NCBI RefSeq assembly: GCF_963662255.1
Contig: NC_085049.1
Coordinates: forward strand, 64,341,158-64,405,157
DNA: 64,000 nucleotides
Source: Cinclus cinclus
Taxonomy: Eukaryota > Chordata > Aves > Passeriformes > Cinclidae
Reading direction: 5' to 3'
Each line of letters begins with the position of its first letter. Position 1 is the first letter of the stretch. Shown here in pieces: positions 59,901 through 64,000 of this stretch. The translations under genes were made by a program, and so were the position numbers. The notes under the pieces were generated by a model. It was not told where the DNA came from. It searched no databases and worked only from the letters and a program-made list of their open reading frames with translations.

Positions 59901-62808
59901 AGTATGCTGTTAATTTGTTCTCGACAGGTTTGTGGCTAGACAGGTGGGAAAACATTATTAGTTTTAATTCTAAAACTGCAGTCATGCTGCTAATTGCATT
60001 ACAAACTGTGGATAGATATGTGGCAGTTGTTTCCCCATAATTAAGAAGCCATCAAGTAGTTTTTGGGCCCTGGATGTTTTTTGATTGGTTGGGTTTTTTA
60101 TTTCGTGAACTTGGAAGAGCTATCTTTTCTAGCACTTCTGTTTCTCTTGAAGATTTTGAAAGAAAAAGATTTGGCTAATGAAAAATATAAAACGGCAGAA
60201 CTCCAGGAAATAAGGAGTAGACTTGAAAAGGAAAGTGCCAAGCTGAGTGAAGATCTTAGAGCCTGCAAGCAAGAATTTGAGAAGGTACATTGAGACAAAC
60301 TAAGCTTTTTTCTTCATGTGTTTGCTTATCTGATGAGAAATATGTGCCTACCCAGTAGATGTTTTCTGGAATGGCTTTGCAAAGATGGTTACTGTAAATA
60401 TTGGTATTATTAGGTAAGGGAACCAAACCCCAGATTTTATTGAGCTTCCTCAGCAATGATGTCTTGGTTGATGATGATCCTTGAACACCAGGGCCTGGTG
60501 AGCCAGGTGGGCTGTATAACTTGTCTTAGCTTCAGGGTGGGTTATCTGTCCTGGCTTTTCTTCAGTTCCACTGTAAATTTACTGTGCATACCCCTGCTTG
60601 ACTATTCTGAAATGAAAAGCTGTCCAGAAGAGTCATGATGGTGAAGTTTTCCAGATATTCTAGGCACATCTGGGACTTCTCAAGGATGTATGGTAGAGTT
60701 GAAACTCCCCGAGTGTTGTTTGTTAAAATGTCTTTAAAAAGTCACAGTTGGGGAAGCCTCATAAATGGCAAATGTCAGGAGCCTCATAAAGGACAAACTC
60801 TCTTCCAAAATCATAACAATCAGTTGAGCTCCCTAAAGGGTAGAAGTTGGGAGTATTTTTTACTTTTCAGTAAAACTAACTGTTTCCTGCCACACTCTAC
60901 ATATTCTGTTTTTCAGTCTCTACAAAAACTATTATTCCTAAAAGGCTGTTTTGTGTTTTCCATAATGTACTATTAGCAGTTATATTTGCATCTGTTAAGC
61001 ACACTTAGTTTAAATTGTTGCACAAGTATAAATACAGGTACAAGTCCCGATACACTAAAAAACAGAAAATAACATGATAACCTATGATCTTCAGATGTTC
61101 TTTTGTTCTCCATTGTTTAGAACTTTTATGTATAAGTCTCTACTTTGTTTCTCTCAAGCACTCCGTGCTTGGTGAAAGGTATTCTAATTCTTGTTGTTCC
61201 TAAAATGTCTGCTCTAAAGAATAAAATCTAAAAAAGATGTAAAAGGTGTGCACACCATTATCAGCTTAATAGTAATTTCTTCATCTCCCTCCAGGCAATC
61301 AGACCGAAAGTCTCCTGAAGACTTAAATTCTGTTTCCCACCTCCTAGCAAGGAATGGATGTATATATATCTGTAGGGCATCCTCTTGTTCTGAGGATATA
61401 TGTTCTTTTCAATGTCCTTGGTTTGGATTTAATTTGTATTGTGAATTTTGATTTATGAAAAATGGTCCACCCCTATTTGTCTGTTAGTACCATATGCTTG
61501 GCTGTGTAATTTTAGGGAAGATGATTTCTGTAAGTTGAACTAACTATTCTACTTGAGTAACAGAGGAACAAGTAAAGCCACTATTTATATCATCCCACTT
61601 GCTTAAAACACAGTAATTTTTTTATACATTAAAGACTAATAGAAACTAAATTTCTTCCATCAGCATTCACTTTTACATTGTCATTACGAAGTTTTTAACC
61701 TCTTTATTGCAACCAGAGAACAATGTGAACAGAATTAGAACAGTACCTAGAAAATGACAATGGATGCATCTTTTCAAGGAATGGTAGAAAACGATTCAAC
61801 AGATCTTCCTCTCTACTTTAGCAGAAATGTGCATTAAAATTATTTTAAAAATGGAATGTTGATCATAATGTAAGTTTAAAATCTTTGATCATGAAAATTA
61901 CAGATACTTTGCTCTATAAAATCTTCCTTTCTAAGGAAGAAAATAAAAATAAAAACTAAAAATAAAACTAAAAATTATTGCTGTCCTCTCCTAGGAAAGG
62001 ATTACAGTATTTTTGAATTTAAATCCATTTACACTTTCAGTGTTGCCACTTTAACTTTGAACTCTGTATTCTAACAGGAGGTGACAAATCTCAAGGATGC
62101 AAACCAGCTATTGATTCAACAGAAATTAGAACTGCAGGGCAAAATAGATAATGCAAATTCAACTCTGGAACAGGAGAAACAAAAACATCAAGCTGTCAAA
62201 GATCAGTTGAAAAAGAGAGAAGAGGAGCTGAAGAATGAATGTGCTGAAATTGAAGCCAAACTGGTTAGTATGTTGGAGAGAATGAGACTGCTGTTTTGTG
62301 AACATGCCTTTGGATAATTCCAGGGACAGAAAAGAAGCAATGGGTTGACTTCAGTATCACTTTACATGAGTTCTAAAATAACAAGATCAAAAATCTTTGA
62401 GGCATTTAATGTTATAGGAAAATTCTATGAGGTGACAGCCTTGTCTGGTAGAGTAAGTTGATTAAAAGTAGTGATTCTATTACAGGAAAATTCTTTGCCT
62501 CAGTTAAATGTACAGGATAGGGAAAGAATGCTTGGAAGCTTGTCTTTCATTTTTCCATTGTTTTTCTAGCACACAGAGAAAAAAGACAGAGAAGAAGAAA
62601 AACGGAAACATGAGGAGAAGGAGACCAAGCTCACCATGCAGGTCACTGCCCTGAATGAAAACCTGGCTACCATGAAGAAAGAGTGGCAAAGCAGTCAAAG
62701 ACGAGTGAGCGAGCTGGAGAAACAGACAGATGATTTACGTGGGGACAATGCTGTCTTGGAAGCAACAGTCCAGAATAATCAGGATGAGAGAAGAGCATTG
62801 CTGGAGAG
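5008..62808 (+). CDS. EEA1: EEA1, early endosome antigen 1 (26 exons, 3' end outside window)
   Basis: EEA1 is a long dimeric tether on early endosomes. Its N-terminal C2H2 finger binds Rab5-GTP, its coiled coil spans the gap between membranes, and its C-terminal FYVE domain binds PI3P (known family biology). Here 26 GT-AG exons assemble into about 1,295 residues that follow my recollection of mammalian EEA1 nearly residue for residue, including the start MFRRILQR, the finger GFICPLCMK, the segment [17 protein letters not shown] and the stretch [20 protein letters not shown]. Residues from about 82 on are Gln/Glu/Lys/Leu-rich heptads typical of a coiled coil. Exon phases are consistent throughout except for single frame breaks in exons 21 and 22. 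The last visible exon ends in phase 2 at 62808. The C-terminal Rab5 site, IQ motif and FYVE domain are not in the window. The gene lies on the + strand, driven from a CpG island, with no other gene visible. Confidence 0.97.
5970..6003. repeat. Perfect 14-bp inverted repeat (hairpin) in intron 1
   Basis: GGCAAAGAGCGTTT at 5970-5983 and its exact reverse complement at 5990-6003, with a 6-base loop TATTGG. It lies at the 3' edge of the CpG island, about 940 bases after exon 1. Too short for a typical pre-miRNA stem as it stands; the function is unknown. Confidence 0.9.
10380..11130 (-). mobile_element. Degenerate CR1 LINE fragment, antisense
   Basis: The + strand reads like the reverse complement of CR1 reverse-transcriptase-region DNA: TCCTCCCAGTTTGATGTCAT (near 11067) is the antisense of the segment coding an ADDTKLGG-type motif, and ACTCTGCATTTGTCCCTTCT and GGTCCCTCTGAGTGGCAGCC nearby match the usual downstream part. 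The frame is shattered by stops. Boundaries are approximate. The Pro/Ser/Cys-rich open frames here are by-products. Confidence 0.6.
12922..13014 (+). CDS. EEA1: EEA1 exon 2
   Basis: Residues 9-39, a Ser/Gly/Asp-rich linker ending [10 protein letters not shown], where mammals have VDVNNESSSE. Acceptor tgtttcag|ACT, donor GAG|gtactg, 93 nt, phase 0-0. It leads directly into a zinc-finger exon. Confidence 0.95.
15198..15320 (+). CDS. Candidate extra EEA1 zinc-finger exon (exon 2b), duplicated from exon 3
   Basis: After acceptor catttcgcag an open block encodes [20 protein letters not shown] and continues to 41 residues. It holds C4, C7, H20 and H25, i.e. C-x2-C-x12-H-x4-H, the same spacing as the normal EEA1 finger in exon 3. 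The first nine residues equal those of exon 3 while six bases differ, all at synonymous positions, so the similarity is coding-level. Positions equal to EEA1 F41, I42, M47 and Y60, reported as Rab5 contacts, are kept. The best donor is AGT|gtgggt at 15321, giving 123 nt, phase 0-0, so it can join exon 2 to exon 3 in frame. Read-through would stop at the TAA eight codons later. The polypyrimidine tract is only moderate. I infer an alternative or lineage-specific cassette exon; a decaying duplicate remains possible. Confidence 0.7.
23060..23860. other. GC-richer block of unknown origin in intron 2
   Basis: Base composition is higher in G+C than the flanks, with Pro/Ala-type open frames on both strands but no protein family I recognise. 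It ends with an AATAAA hexamer (about 23851) running into a long A/C-rich tract, which resembles a worn retro-inserted 3' end. It could equally be unique intronic DNA next to a simple repeat. Confidence 0.35.
23848..23985. repeat. A/C-rich low-complexity tract
   Basis: Nearly pure A and C with runs such as AAAAAAAAAC, CCCCCCCC and CCAAAAAAAAACCCC. Behaves as an imperfect (C)n(A)n simple repeat, possibly grown from a poly(A) tail. Confidence 0.85.
25647..25675. repeat. Perfect 11-bp inverted repeat in intron 2
   Basis: CCATATTGAAA at 25647-25657 and its exact reverse complement at 25665-25675 with loop TCAGTAG. It lies about 440 bases before the zinc-finger exon 3. Confidence 0.85.
26111..26238 (+). 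CDS. EEA1: EEA1 exon 3, Rab5-binding C2H2 zinc finger
   Basis: Residues 40-81 plus two bases of codon 82. It encodes the N-terminal C2H2 finger: C43, C46, H59, H64. F41, I42, M47 and Y60, the positions I recall as Rab5 contacts, are present. The tail through [11 protein letters not shown] is diverged from mammals. Acceptor tttgtaatag|GGC after a T-rich tract, donor AAG|gtgaag, 128 nt, phase 0 to 2. Confidence 0.96.
26239..30050 (+). other. EEA1: EEA1 intron 3
   Basis: 3.8 kb of AT-rich DNA. A tiny palindrome CAGACT-ccccc-AGTCTG sits near 27070. No exon, RNA gene or certain mobile element seen. Confidence 0.7.
30051..30105 (+). CDS. EEA1: EEA1 exon 4
   Basis: Residues 82-100, [19 protein letters not shown], the start of the coiled coil. 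Acceptor tttatccag|AGA, donor AAG|gttgga, 55 nt, phase 2 to 0. The 132-nt intron that follows is open in the same frame (see findings). Confidence 0.95.
30106..30237 (+). other. EEA1: EEA1 intron 4, short and open in frame
   Basis: 132 nt with GT-AG ends and a long T tract before the acceptor. Its length is a multiple of three and it has no stop in the frame of exons 4 and 5, so retention would add 44 mostly hydrophobic residues without ending translation. Confidence 0.85.
30238..30303 (+). CDS. EEA1: EEA1 exon 5
   Basis: Residues 101-122, [20 protein letters not shown] plus QQ, close to the mammalian version. Acceptor cccctcag|GAG, donor CAA|gtaatt, 66 nt, phase 0-0. Confidence 0.94.
31139..31178 (+). 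CDS. EEA1: EEA1 exon 6 (short, fast-evolving linker)
   Basis: Residues 123-135, [13 protein letters not shown], plus one base of codon 136. Only the core SDGL resembles the mammalian PDGLVTDSS segment, so this is a weakly conserved interruption in the coiled coil. Acceptor ttcttaag|GAT, donor CAG|gtggct, 40 nt, phase 0 to 1. Confidence 0.85.
31969..32076 (+). CDS. EEA1: EEA1 exon 7
   Basis: Residues 136-171 of the coiled coil, containing [20 protein letters not shown], identical to mammals as I recall. Acceptor ggaaatag|AAT lacks a strong pyrimidine tract just upstream. The first residues (ESLE) look two shorter than mammalian ELQSLE. Donor TGG|gtaagt, 108 nt, phase 1-1. Confidence 0.93.
32163..32284 (+). 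CDS. EEA1: EEA1 exon 8
   Basis: Residues 172-212, beginning [20 protein letters not shown]. Acceptor ttcttattag|ATC, donor CTG|gtattc, 122 nt, phase 1 to 0. The intron before it is only 86 nt, the shortest in the gene. Confidence 0.94.
33726..33881 (+). CDS. EEA1: EEA1 exon 9
   Basis: Residues 213-264, including [20 protein letters not shown], nearly identical to mammals. Acceptor acttttcag|CTG, donor GAG|gtaata, 156 nt, phase 0-0. Coiled coil. Confidence 0.96.
33882..36272 (+). other. EEA1: EEA1 intron 9
   Basis: 2.4 kb, AT-rich. The 82-codon open frame near 35065 has no recognisable family and no splice context. Nothing else is supported. Confidence 0.65.
36273..36389 (+). CDS. EEA1: EEA1 exon 10
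   Basis: Residues 265-303, containing [17 protein letters not shown], a strong EEA1 signature that interrupts the heptad pattern with Gly-Pro. Acceptor gtcttttcag|GCT, donor CAG|gtgaga, 117 nt, phase 0-0. Confidence 0.96.
37380..39190 (+). mobile_element. CR1 LINE, 5'-truncated, sense, decayed
   Basis: Carries the reverse-transcriptase part of CR1 ORF2: [13 protein letters not shown] sequence near 37680, [11 protein letters not shown] near 37860, [14 protein letters not shown] near 38060 and the catalytic box [10 protein letters not shown] near 38320, then the C-terminal part ([20 protein letters not shown] near 38570; [19 protein letters not shown] near 38990). It ends with the CR1-like GGTCTCTTCCAACCTTGTGG...TTCTGTGAT tail. 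The endonuclease half is missing. A TAA near 37758 and several frameshifts show it is inactive. It lies on the same strand as EEA1. Confidence 0.93.
39465..39520 (+). repeat. Short tandem duplication after CR1
   Basis: A GTACA-type run is followed by two copies of an ACAGTACAGACAGAAAAAT unit separated by a few T residues. Probably slippage or a local duplication. Confidence 0.8.
40195..40533 (+). CDS. EEA1: EEA1 exon 11 (largest coding exon here)
   Basis: Residues 304-416, with [33 protein letters not shown] and [20 protein letters not shown]. Acceptor tcttcctag|AGT, donor CAG|gtaagt, 339 nt, phase 0-0. Continuous coiled coil. Confidence 0.96.
40534..43927 (+). other. EEA1: EEA1 intron 11
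   Basis: 3.4 kb. A small A-rich AAAATAAAAAA tract is near 41085-41105. Open frames on the - strand around 41400-41900 have no recognisable family. No other feature is supported. Confidence 0.65.
43928..44077 (+). CDS. EEA1: EEA1 exon 12
   Basis: Residues 417-466, [20 protein letters not shown] onward, essentially invariant against mammals. Acceptor ttttttgcag|TTG, donor CAG|gtaggg, 150 nt, phase 0-0. Confidence 0.96.
45086..45205 (+). CDS. EEA1: EEA1 exon 13
   Basis: Residues 467-506, [20 protein letters not shown] onward, Gln-rich coiled coil ending TTAKLREAQ. Acceptor tttttttag|CTA, donor CAG|gtaatg, 120 nt, phase 0-0. Confidence 0.95.
45443..45646 (+). CDS. EEA1: EEA1 exon 14
   Basis: Residues 507-574, beginning [20 protein letters not shown], a highly conserved stretch. 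Acceptor cttgtctag|AAT, donor CAG|gtaaga, 204 nt, phase 0-0. Confidence 0.96.
46309..46509 (+). CDS. EEA1: EEA1 exon 15
   Basis: Residues 575-641, [20 protein letters not shown] onward, with [12 protein letters not shown]. Acceptor ccactgcag|GTA after a long T tract, donor CAG|gtaatg, 201 nt, phase 0-0. Confidence 0.96.
46714..46827 (+). CDS. EEA1: EEA1 exon 16
   Basis: Residues 642-679, [20 protein letters not shown] onward. Acceptor gtctttcag|GTA, donor CAG|gtatta, 114 nt, phase 0-0. Confidence 0.95.
48052..48207 (+). CDS. EEA1: EEA1 exon 17
   Basis: Residues 680-731, [20 protein letters not shown] onward, ending [13 protein letters not shown]. Acceptor ttttacccag|GAG, donor AAG|gttagt, 156 nt, phase 0-0. 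Confidence 0.95.
49929..50068 (+). CDS. EEA1: EEA1 exon 18
   Basis: Residues 732-777 plus two bases, with [20 protein letters not shown] and [14 protein letters not shown]. Acceptor ttctctctcag|AAA, donor AGC|gtatgc, 140 nt, phase 0 to 2. Confidence 0.93.
50609..50939 (+). CDS. EEA1: EEA1 exon 19
   Basis: Residues 778-888, with [20 protein letters not shown] and a C-terminal Lys/Glu-rich run ending KGKTVMAEM. This is the least conserved third of the coiled coil against mammals, but heptads persist. Acceptor tatttgcag|GAT; donor ATG|gtcagt is unusual in having C at +3. 331 nt, phase 2 to 0. Confidence 0.92.
52412..52513 (+). CDS. EEA1: EEA1 exon 20
   Basis: Residues 889-922, [20 protein letters not shown] onward, ending LEKKEG. 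Acceptor gttttttag|GAA, donor GGG|gtgagt, 102 nt, phase 0-0. Confidence 0.93.
52514..53590 (+). other. EEA1: EEA1 intron 20
   Basis: 1.1 kb. The 116-codon open frame near 52904 does not resemble a known family and has no splice support. No other feature seen. Confidence 0.6.
53591..53787 (+). CDS. EEA1: EEA1 exon 21, frame broken in an A-rich run
   Basis: Residues about 923-987 of the coiled coil. The exon starts in frame ([20 protein letters not shown]) but after the A runs at 53664-53669 and 53671-53677 the frame meets TGA. The EEA1-like sequence ([20 protein letters not shown] and on) continues in another frame to the donor AAG|gtagac. Length is 197 nt, two more or one fewer than a multiple of three. 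Acceptor ttgaatatag|ATT. A homopolymer length error is the simplest reading, since both halves align well; removing two bases gives a gapless match locally to the mammalian protein as I recall it. Confidence 0.88.
53788..55022 (+). other. EEA1: EEA1 intron 21
   Basis: 1.2 kb; one third is the reverse-oriented solo LTR at 54378-54768. The rest is AT-rich with no recognisable feature. Confidence 0.75.
54378..54768 (-). mobile_element. Avian ERVL-like solo LTR with 5-bp target duplication
   Basis: Read on the - strand it begins (TA)TGCTGGTTTTGGCTGAGG and ends GGGTTAAACACAACA, matching a very common avian LTR as I remember it (TGTGCTGGTTTTGGCTGGGA..., ...GGGTTAAACCACGACA). Flanks are CTTGG at 54373-54377 and CTTGG at 54769-54773, a 5-bp target duplication, usual for ERVL elements. 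The segment just before its 3' end appears shortened against the family, with no polyadenylation signal region, suggesting an internal deletion. No internal coding region remains. Confidence 0.85.
55023..55206 (+). CDS. EEA1: EEA1 exon 22, one extra base breaks the frame
   Basis: Residues about 988-1048. AELENKLQ is read in frame, then one surplus A in the CAAAC at 55044-55048 shifts the frame and leads to TAA; after it the other frame gives [20 protein letters not shown] and [15 protein letters not shown]. Length 184 nt is 61 codons plus one. Acceptor tgtttcag|GCA, donor AAG|gtactt. With the extra base ignored the length equals the mammalian exon (61 codons). Confidence 0.9.
56455..56654. 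other. Assembly gap (200 N)
   Basis: Exactly 200 unknown bases, a round number that suggests a scaffolder default instead of a measured size. The true missing length is unknown. Confidence 0.99.
56655..56870. other. GC- and CpG-rich block right after the gap
   Basis: About 200 bases of high G+C with many CpGs inside an AT-rich intron, ending in a (CAAA)n run at about 56875-56892. It opens with CGGAG|GTGAGC, a good splice-donor match at 56660. It looks like the edge of a small CpG island whose core is lost in the gap, or a misplaced contig end. No protein family is recognisable in either strand. Confidence 0.6.
59521..59706 (+). CDS. EEA1: EEA1 exon 23
   Basis: Residues 1049-1110, [20 protein letters not shown] onward, with [16 protein letters not shown]. 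Acceptor tgtaattag|TCC, donor AGG|gtaaat, 186 nt, phase 0-0. Confidence 0.95.
59707..62077 (+). other. EEA1: EEA1 introns 23-24 and exon 24
   Basis: Introns of 446 and 1793 nt around exon 24. An AAAATAAAAACT-type A-rich tract is at about 61935-61978. The 113-codon open frame near 60635 has no recognisable family. Confidence 0.6.
60153..60284 (+). CDS. EEA1: EEA1 exon 24
   Basis: Residues 1111-1154, [20 protein letters not shown] onward. Acceptor tctcttgaag|ATT, donor AAG|gtacat, 132 nt, phase 0-0. Moderately diverged coiled coil. Confidence 0.94.
62078..62263 (+). CDS. EEA1: EEA1 exon 25
   Basis: Residues 1155-1216, with [20 protein letters not shown], strongly conserved. Acceptor ttctaacag|GAG, donor CTG|gttagt, 186 nt, phase 0-0. 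Confidence 0.95.
62570..62808 (+). CDS. EEA1: EEA1 exon 26 (last exon in window)
   Basis: Residues 1217-1295 plus two bases, with [36 protein letters not shown] and [14 protein letters not shown], the most conserved part of the distal coiled coil. Acceptor gtttttctag|CAC, donor GAGAG|gtaagc, 239 nt, phase 0 to 2. The FYVE-encoding exons must follow beyond base 64000. Confidence 0.95.
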
Positions 62809-64000
62809 GTAAGCTGTGGTGATGACTATGTGGAAGTGTACTTTGAGAAATTAAGTGAACTGAGAATGAAAACTTGTTTGAGTTGATTTGGGATTCTGTG
62901 TTCATGCTTTATTTAAATCCGCATTTGTTCTTAGTGCCGGGGCTGTGGGTGCAGTTTCCAGAGTGCAACATTCTGTCATGCCTGCCAAAGAGCACCAAGA
63001 GGTTTTGGGAACCAGCTGTGCTCTTTGTGATCATTCTGTAGAAAATAAGGCAGGCTTATCAGGATCTTTACTTATCACCAGATCCACGGCTCTGTGCTTG
63101 CTCTCAAAGATTTATGTCCATCTACAAGAGCCTTCTAAATCCACTGATTCAGATTTAAATTCTTTGAGATTTCAGATATATAGGCTGTGGCTTCTCATCT
63201 ATTGTGTCAGCCTTGTGAGGTCTGGCAGAGAGAACTTTTCTTACCCGATCTAACTGTCCTTCATCACTCTGAGGCTCCAATGCCTGGATTCAGTTTGAAT
63301 ACATGCCCTAGTCATCCAGAAGCCTGGAAGAGACCCCTTAAATACCAGAATTGGCATAGGAACTCCTAGGTGTGCCCACTACTCTGTGTTTGGAGACTGA
63401 GTGTGTAATTGGATTAGATAGAATAAAGTTCACAAGGGAGGCATTTCCTTCCTCCTGAAAGCCTACAGTCTTATTTTCTCTAGTCCCTCTGTTGTCTTTC
63501 CAGAGCACTCTGCTCTGGAAAAGCAGAGTGCTTTTCCTTCAGGCAGCAGGAGGCCTTGCAAGGCAGCAGGAGCTACCTGAATGCAGTGATTTCCAGGGCA
63601 GAAGAAACATCTCTAAGATAGGAACTTTCTTTGTCCTTATTTCCCGACGTATTTGGTGAAGGCAGAGGGGAAAAATTGACAGTCAGAACTGTCAAGCTTG
63701 GTGATTTGACTTCTGAGCAGTAGACCTTGGAAAAGGAGGGGATCAATTCAAGTGACATCCTCTTTCTTTGGCAATCCCTTGCTGTGTTGAACTCATCCAG
63801 TAGCTGTTCACTTAGCTTGGCAGAAAAATAGCCTTTGAAATTTGCCTTTGAGCCACTAACTGAATTTCAGCTGATGGGAGGTTGCCTTGATGGAAGAAAA
63901 AGGTTTCTTTCCTGCTCTGTTGTTGCCTGTTCTGCAGCAGCTGGTTTGTGAGAGTGTCCTGTTGCACAGGGGTATTTATCAGGGCTTGCTGTTGATGGAC
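62809..64000 (+). other. EEA1: EEA1 intron 26, running off the window
   Basis: At least 1.2 kb with no further EEA1 exon. It contains the 11-bp hairpin at 63504-63532. The 121-codon open frame near 62888 begins without splice context and resembles nothing I know. Confidence 0.75.
63504..63532. repeat. Perfect 11-bp inverted repeat in intron 26
   Basis: AGCACTCTGCT at 63504-63514 and its exact reverse complement at 63522-63532, loop CTGGAAA; a G-T and an A-T pair can extend it to 13. Function unknown. Confidence 0.85.

Noticed and set aside
1..64000. CRISPR arrays, operons, bacterial insertion sequences
   Set aside because: The window is vertebrate intron-exon DNA; no regularly spaced repeats or prokaryotic gene layout exist.

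Overview
This window is vertebrate nuclear DNA, almost certainly from a bird and probably a songbird. It holds long AT-rich introns with GT-AG splicing, CR1 LINE copies, avian-type endogenous retrovirus LTRs and one assembly gap. One protein-coding gene fills positions 5008 to the right edge on the + strand: EEA1 (early endosome antigen 1), the Rab5/PI3P effector that tethers early endosomes. I could place 26 coding exons. They encode roughly residues 1-1295 of a protein of about 1,400 residues: the N-terminal C2H2 zinc finger that binds Rab5, then most of the long parallel coiled coil. The C-terminal exons (Rab5/calmodulin-binding segment and FYVE zinc finger) lie beyond base 64000.

Layout. 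1-4340 is upstream non-coding DNA with an old antisense CR1 scrap and, at about 3688-4071, a reverse-oriented solo-LTR-like element. About 4340-5930 is a CpG island carrying a TATA-less promoter and exon 1 (start codon 5008). Intron 1 (7.9 kb) has a perfect 14-bp hairpin close to the CpG island and an antisense CR1 fragment. Intron 2 (13.1 kb) contains the most interesting object here. Exons 3-26 then run from 26111 to 62808. A 5'-truncated sense CR1 reverse-transcriptase copy sits in intron 10. A reverse-oriented ERVL-like solo LTR with a 5-bp target duplication sits in intron 21. A 200-N gap followed by a GC-rich block sits in intron 22.

Main discovery candidate: positions 15198-15320 in intron 2 form an intact, spliceable 123-nt exon-like block encoding a second EEA1-type C2H2 finger (C-x2-C-x12-H-x4-H). 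It starts at the same phase and with the same nine residues as the normal zinc-finger exon 3 (26111-26238), although six bases differ in those nine codons, all synonymously. It keeps the positions known to contact Rab5. Its phase (0-0) would insert it in frame before exon 3, giving an EEA1 with two tandem Rab5-binding fingers. I do not recall such an isoform.

Problems seen: exon 21 (197 nt) and exon 22 (184 nt) each carry a frame-breaking indel while otherwise encoding clean EEA1 coiled coil. Both lie close to the assembly gap, so base-level errors in this stretch are more likely than a dead gene.
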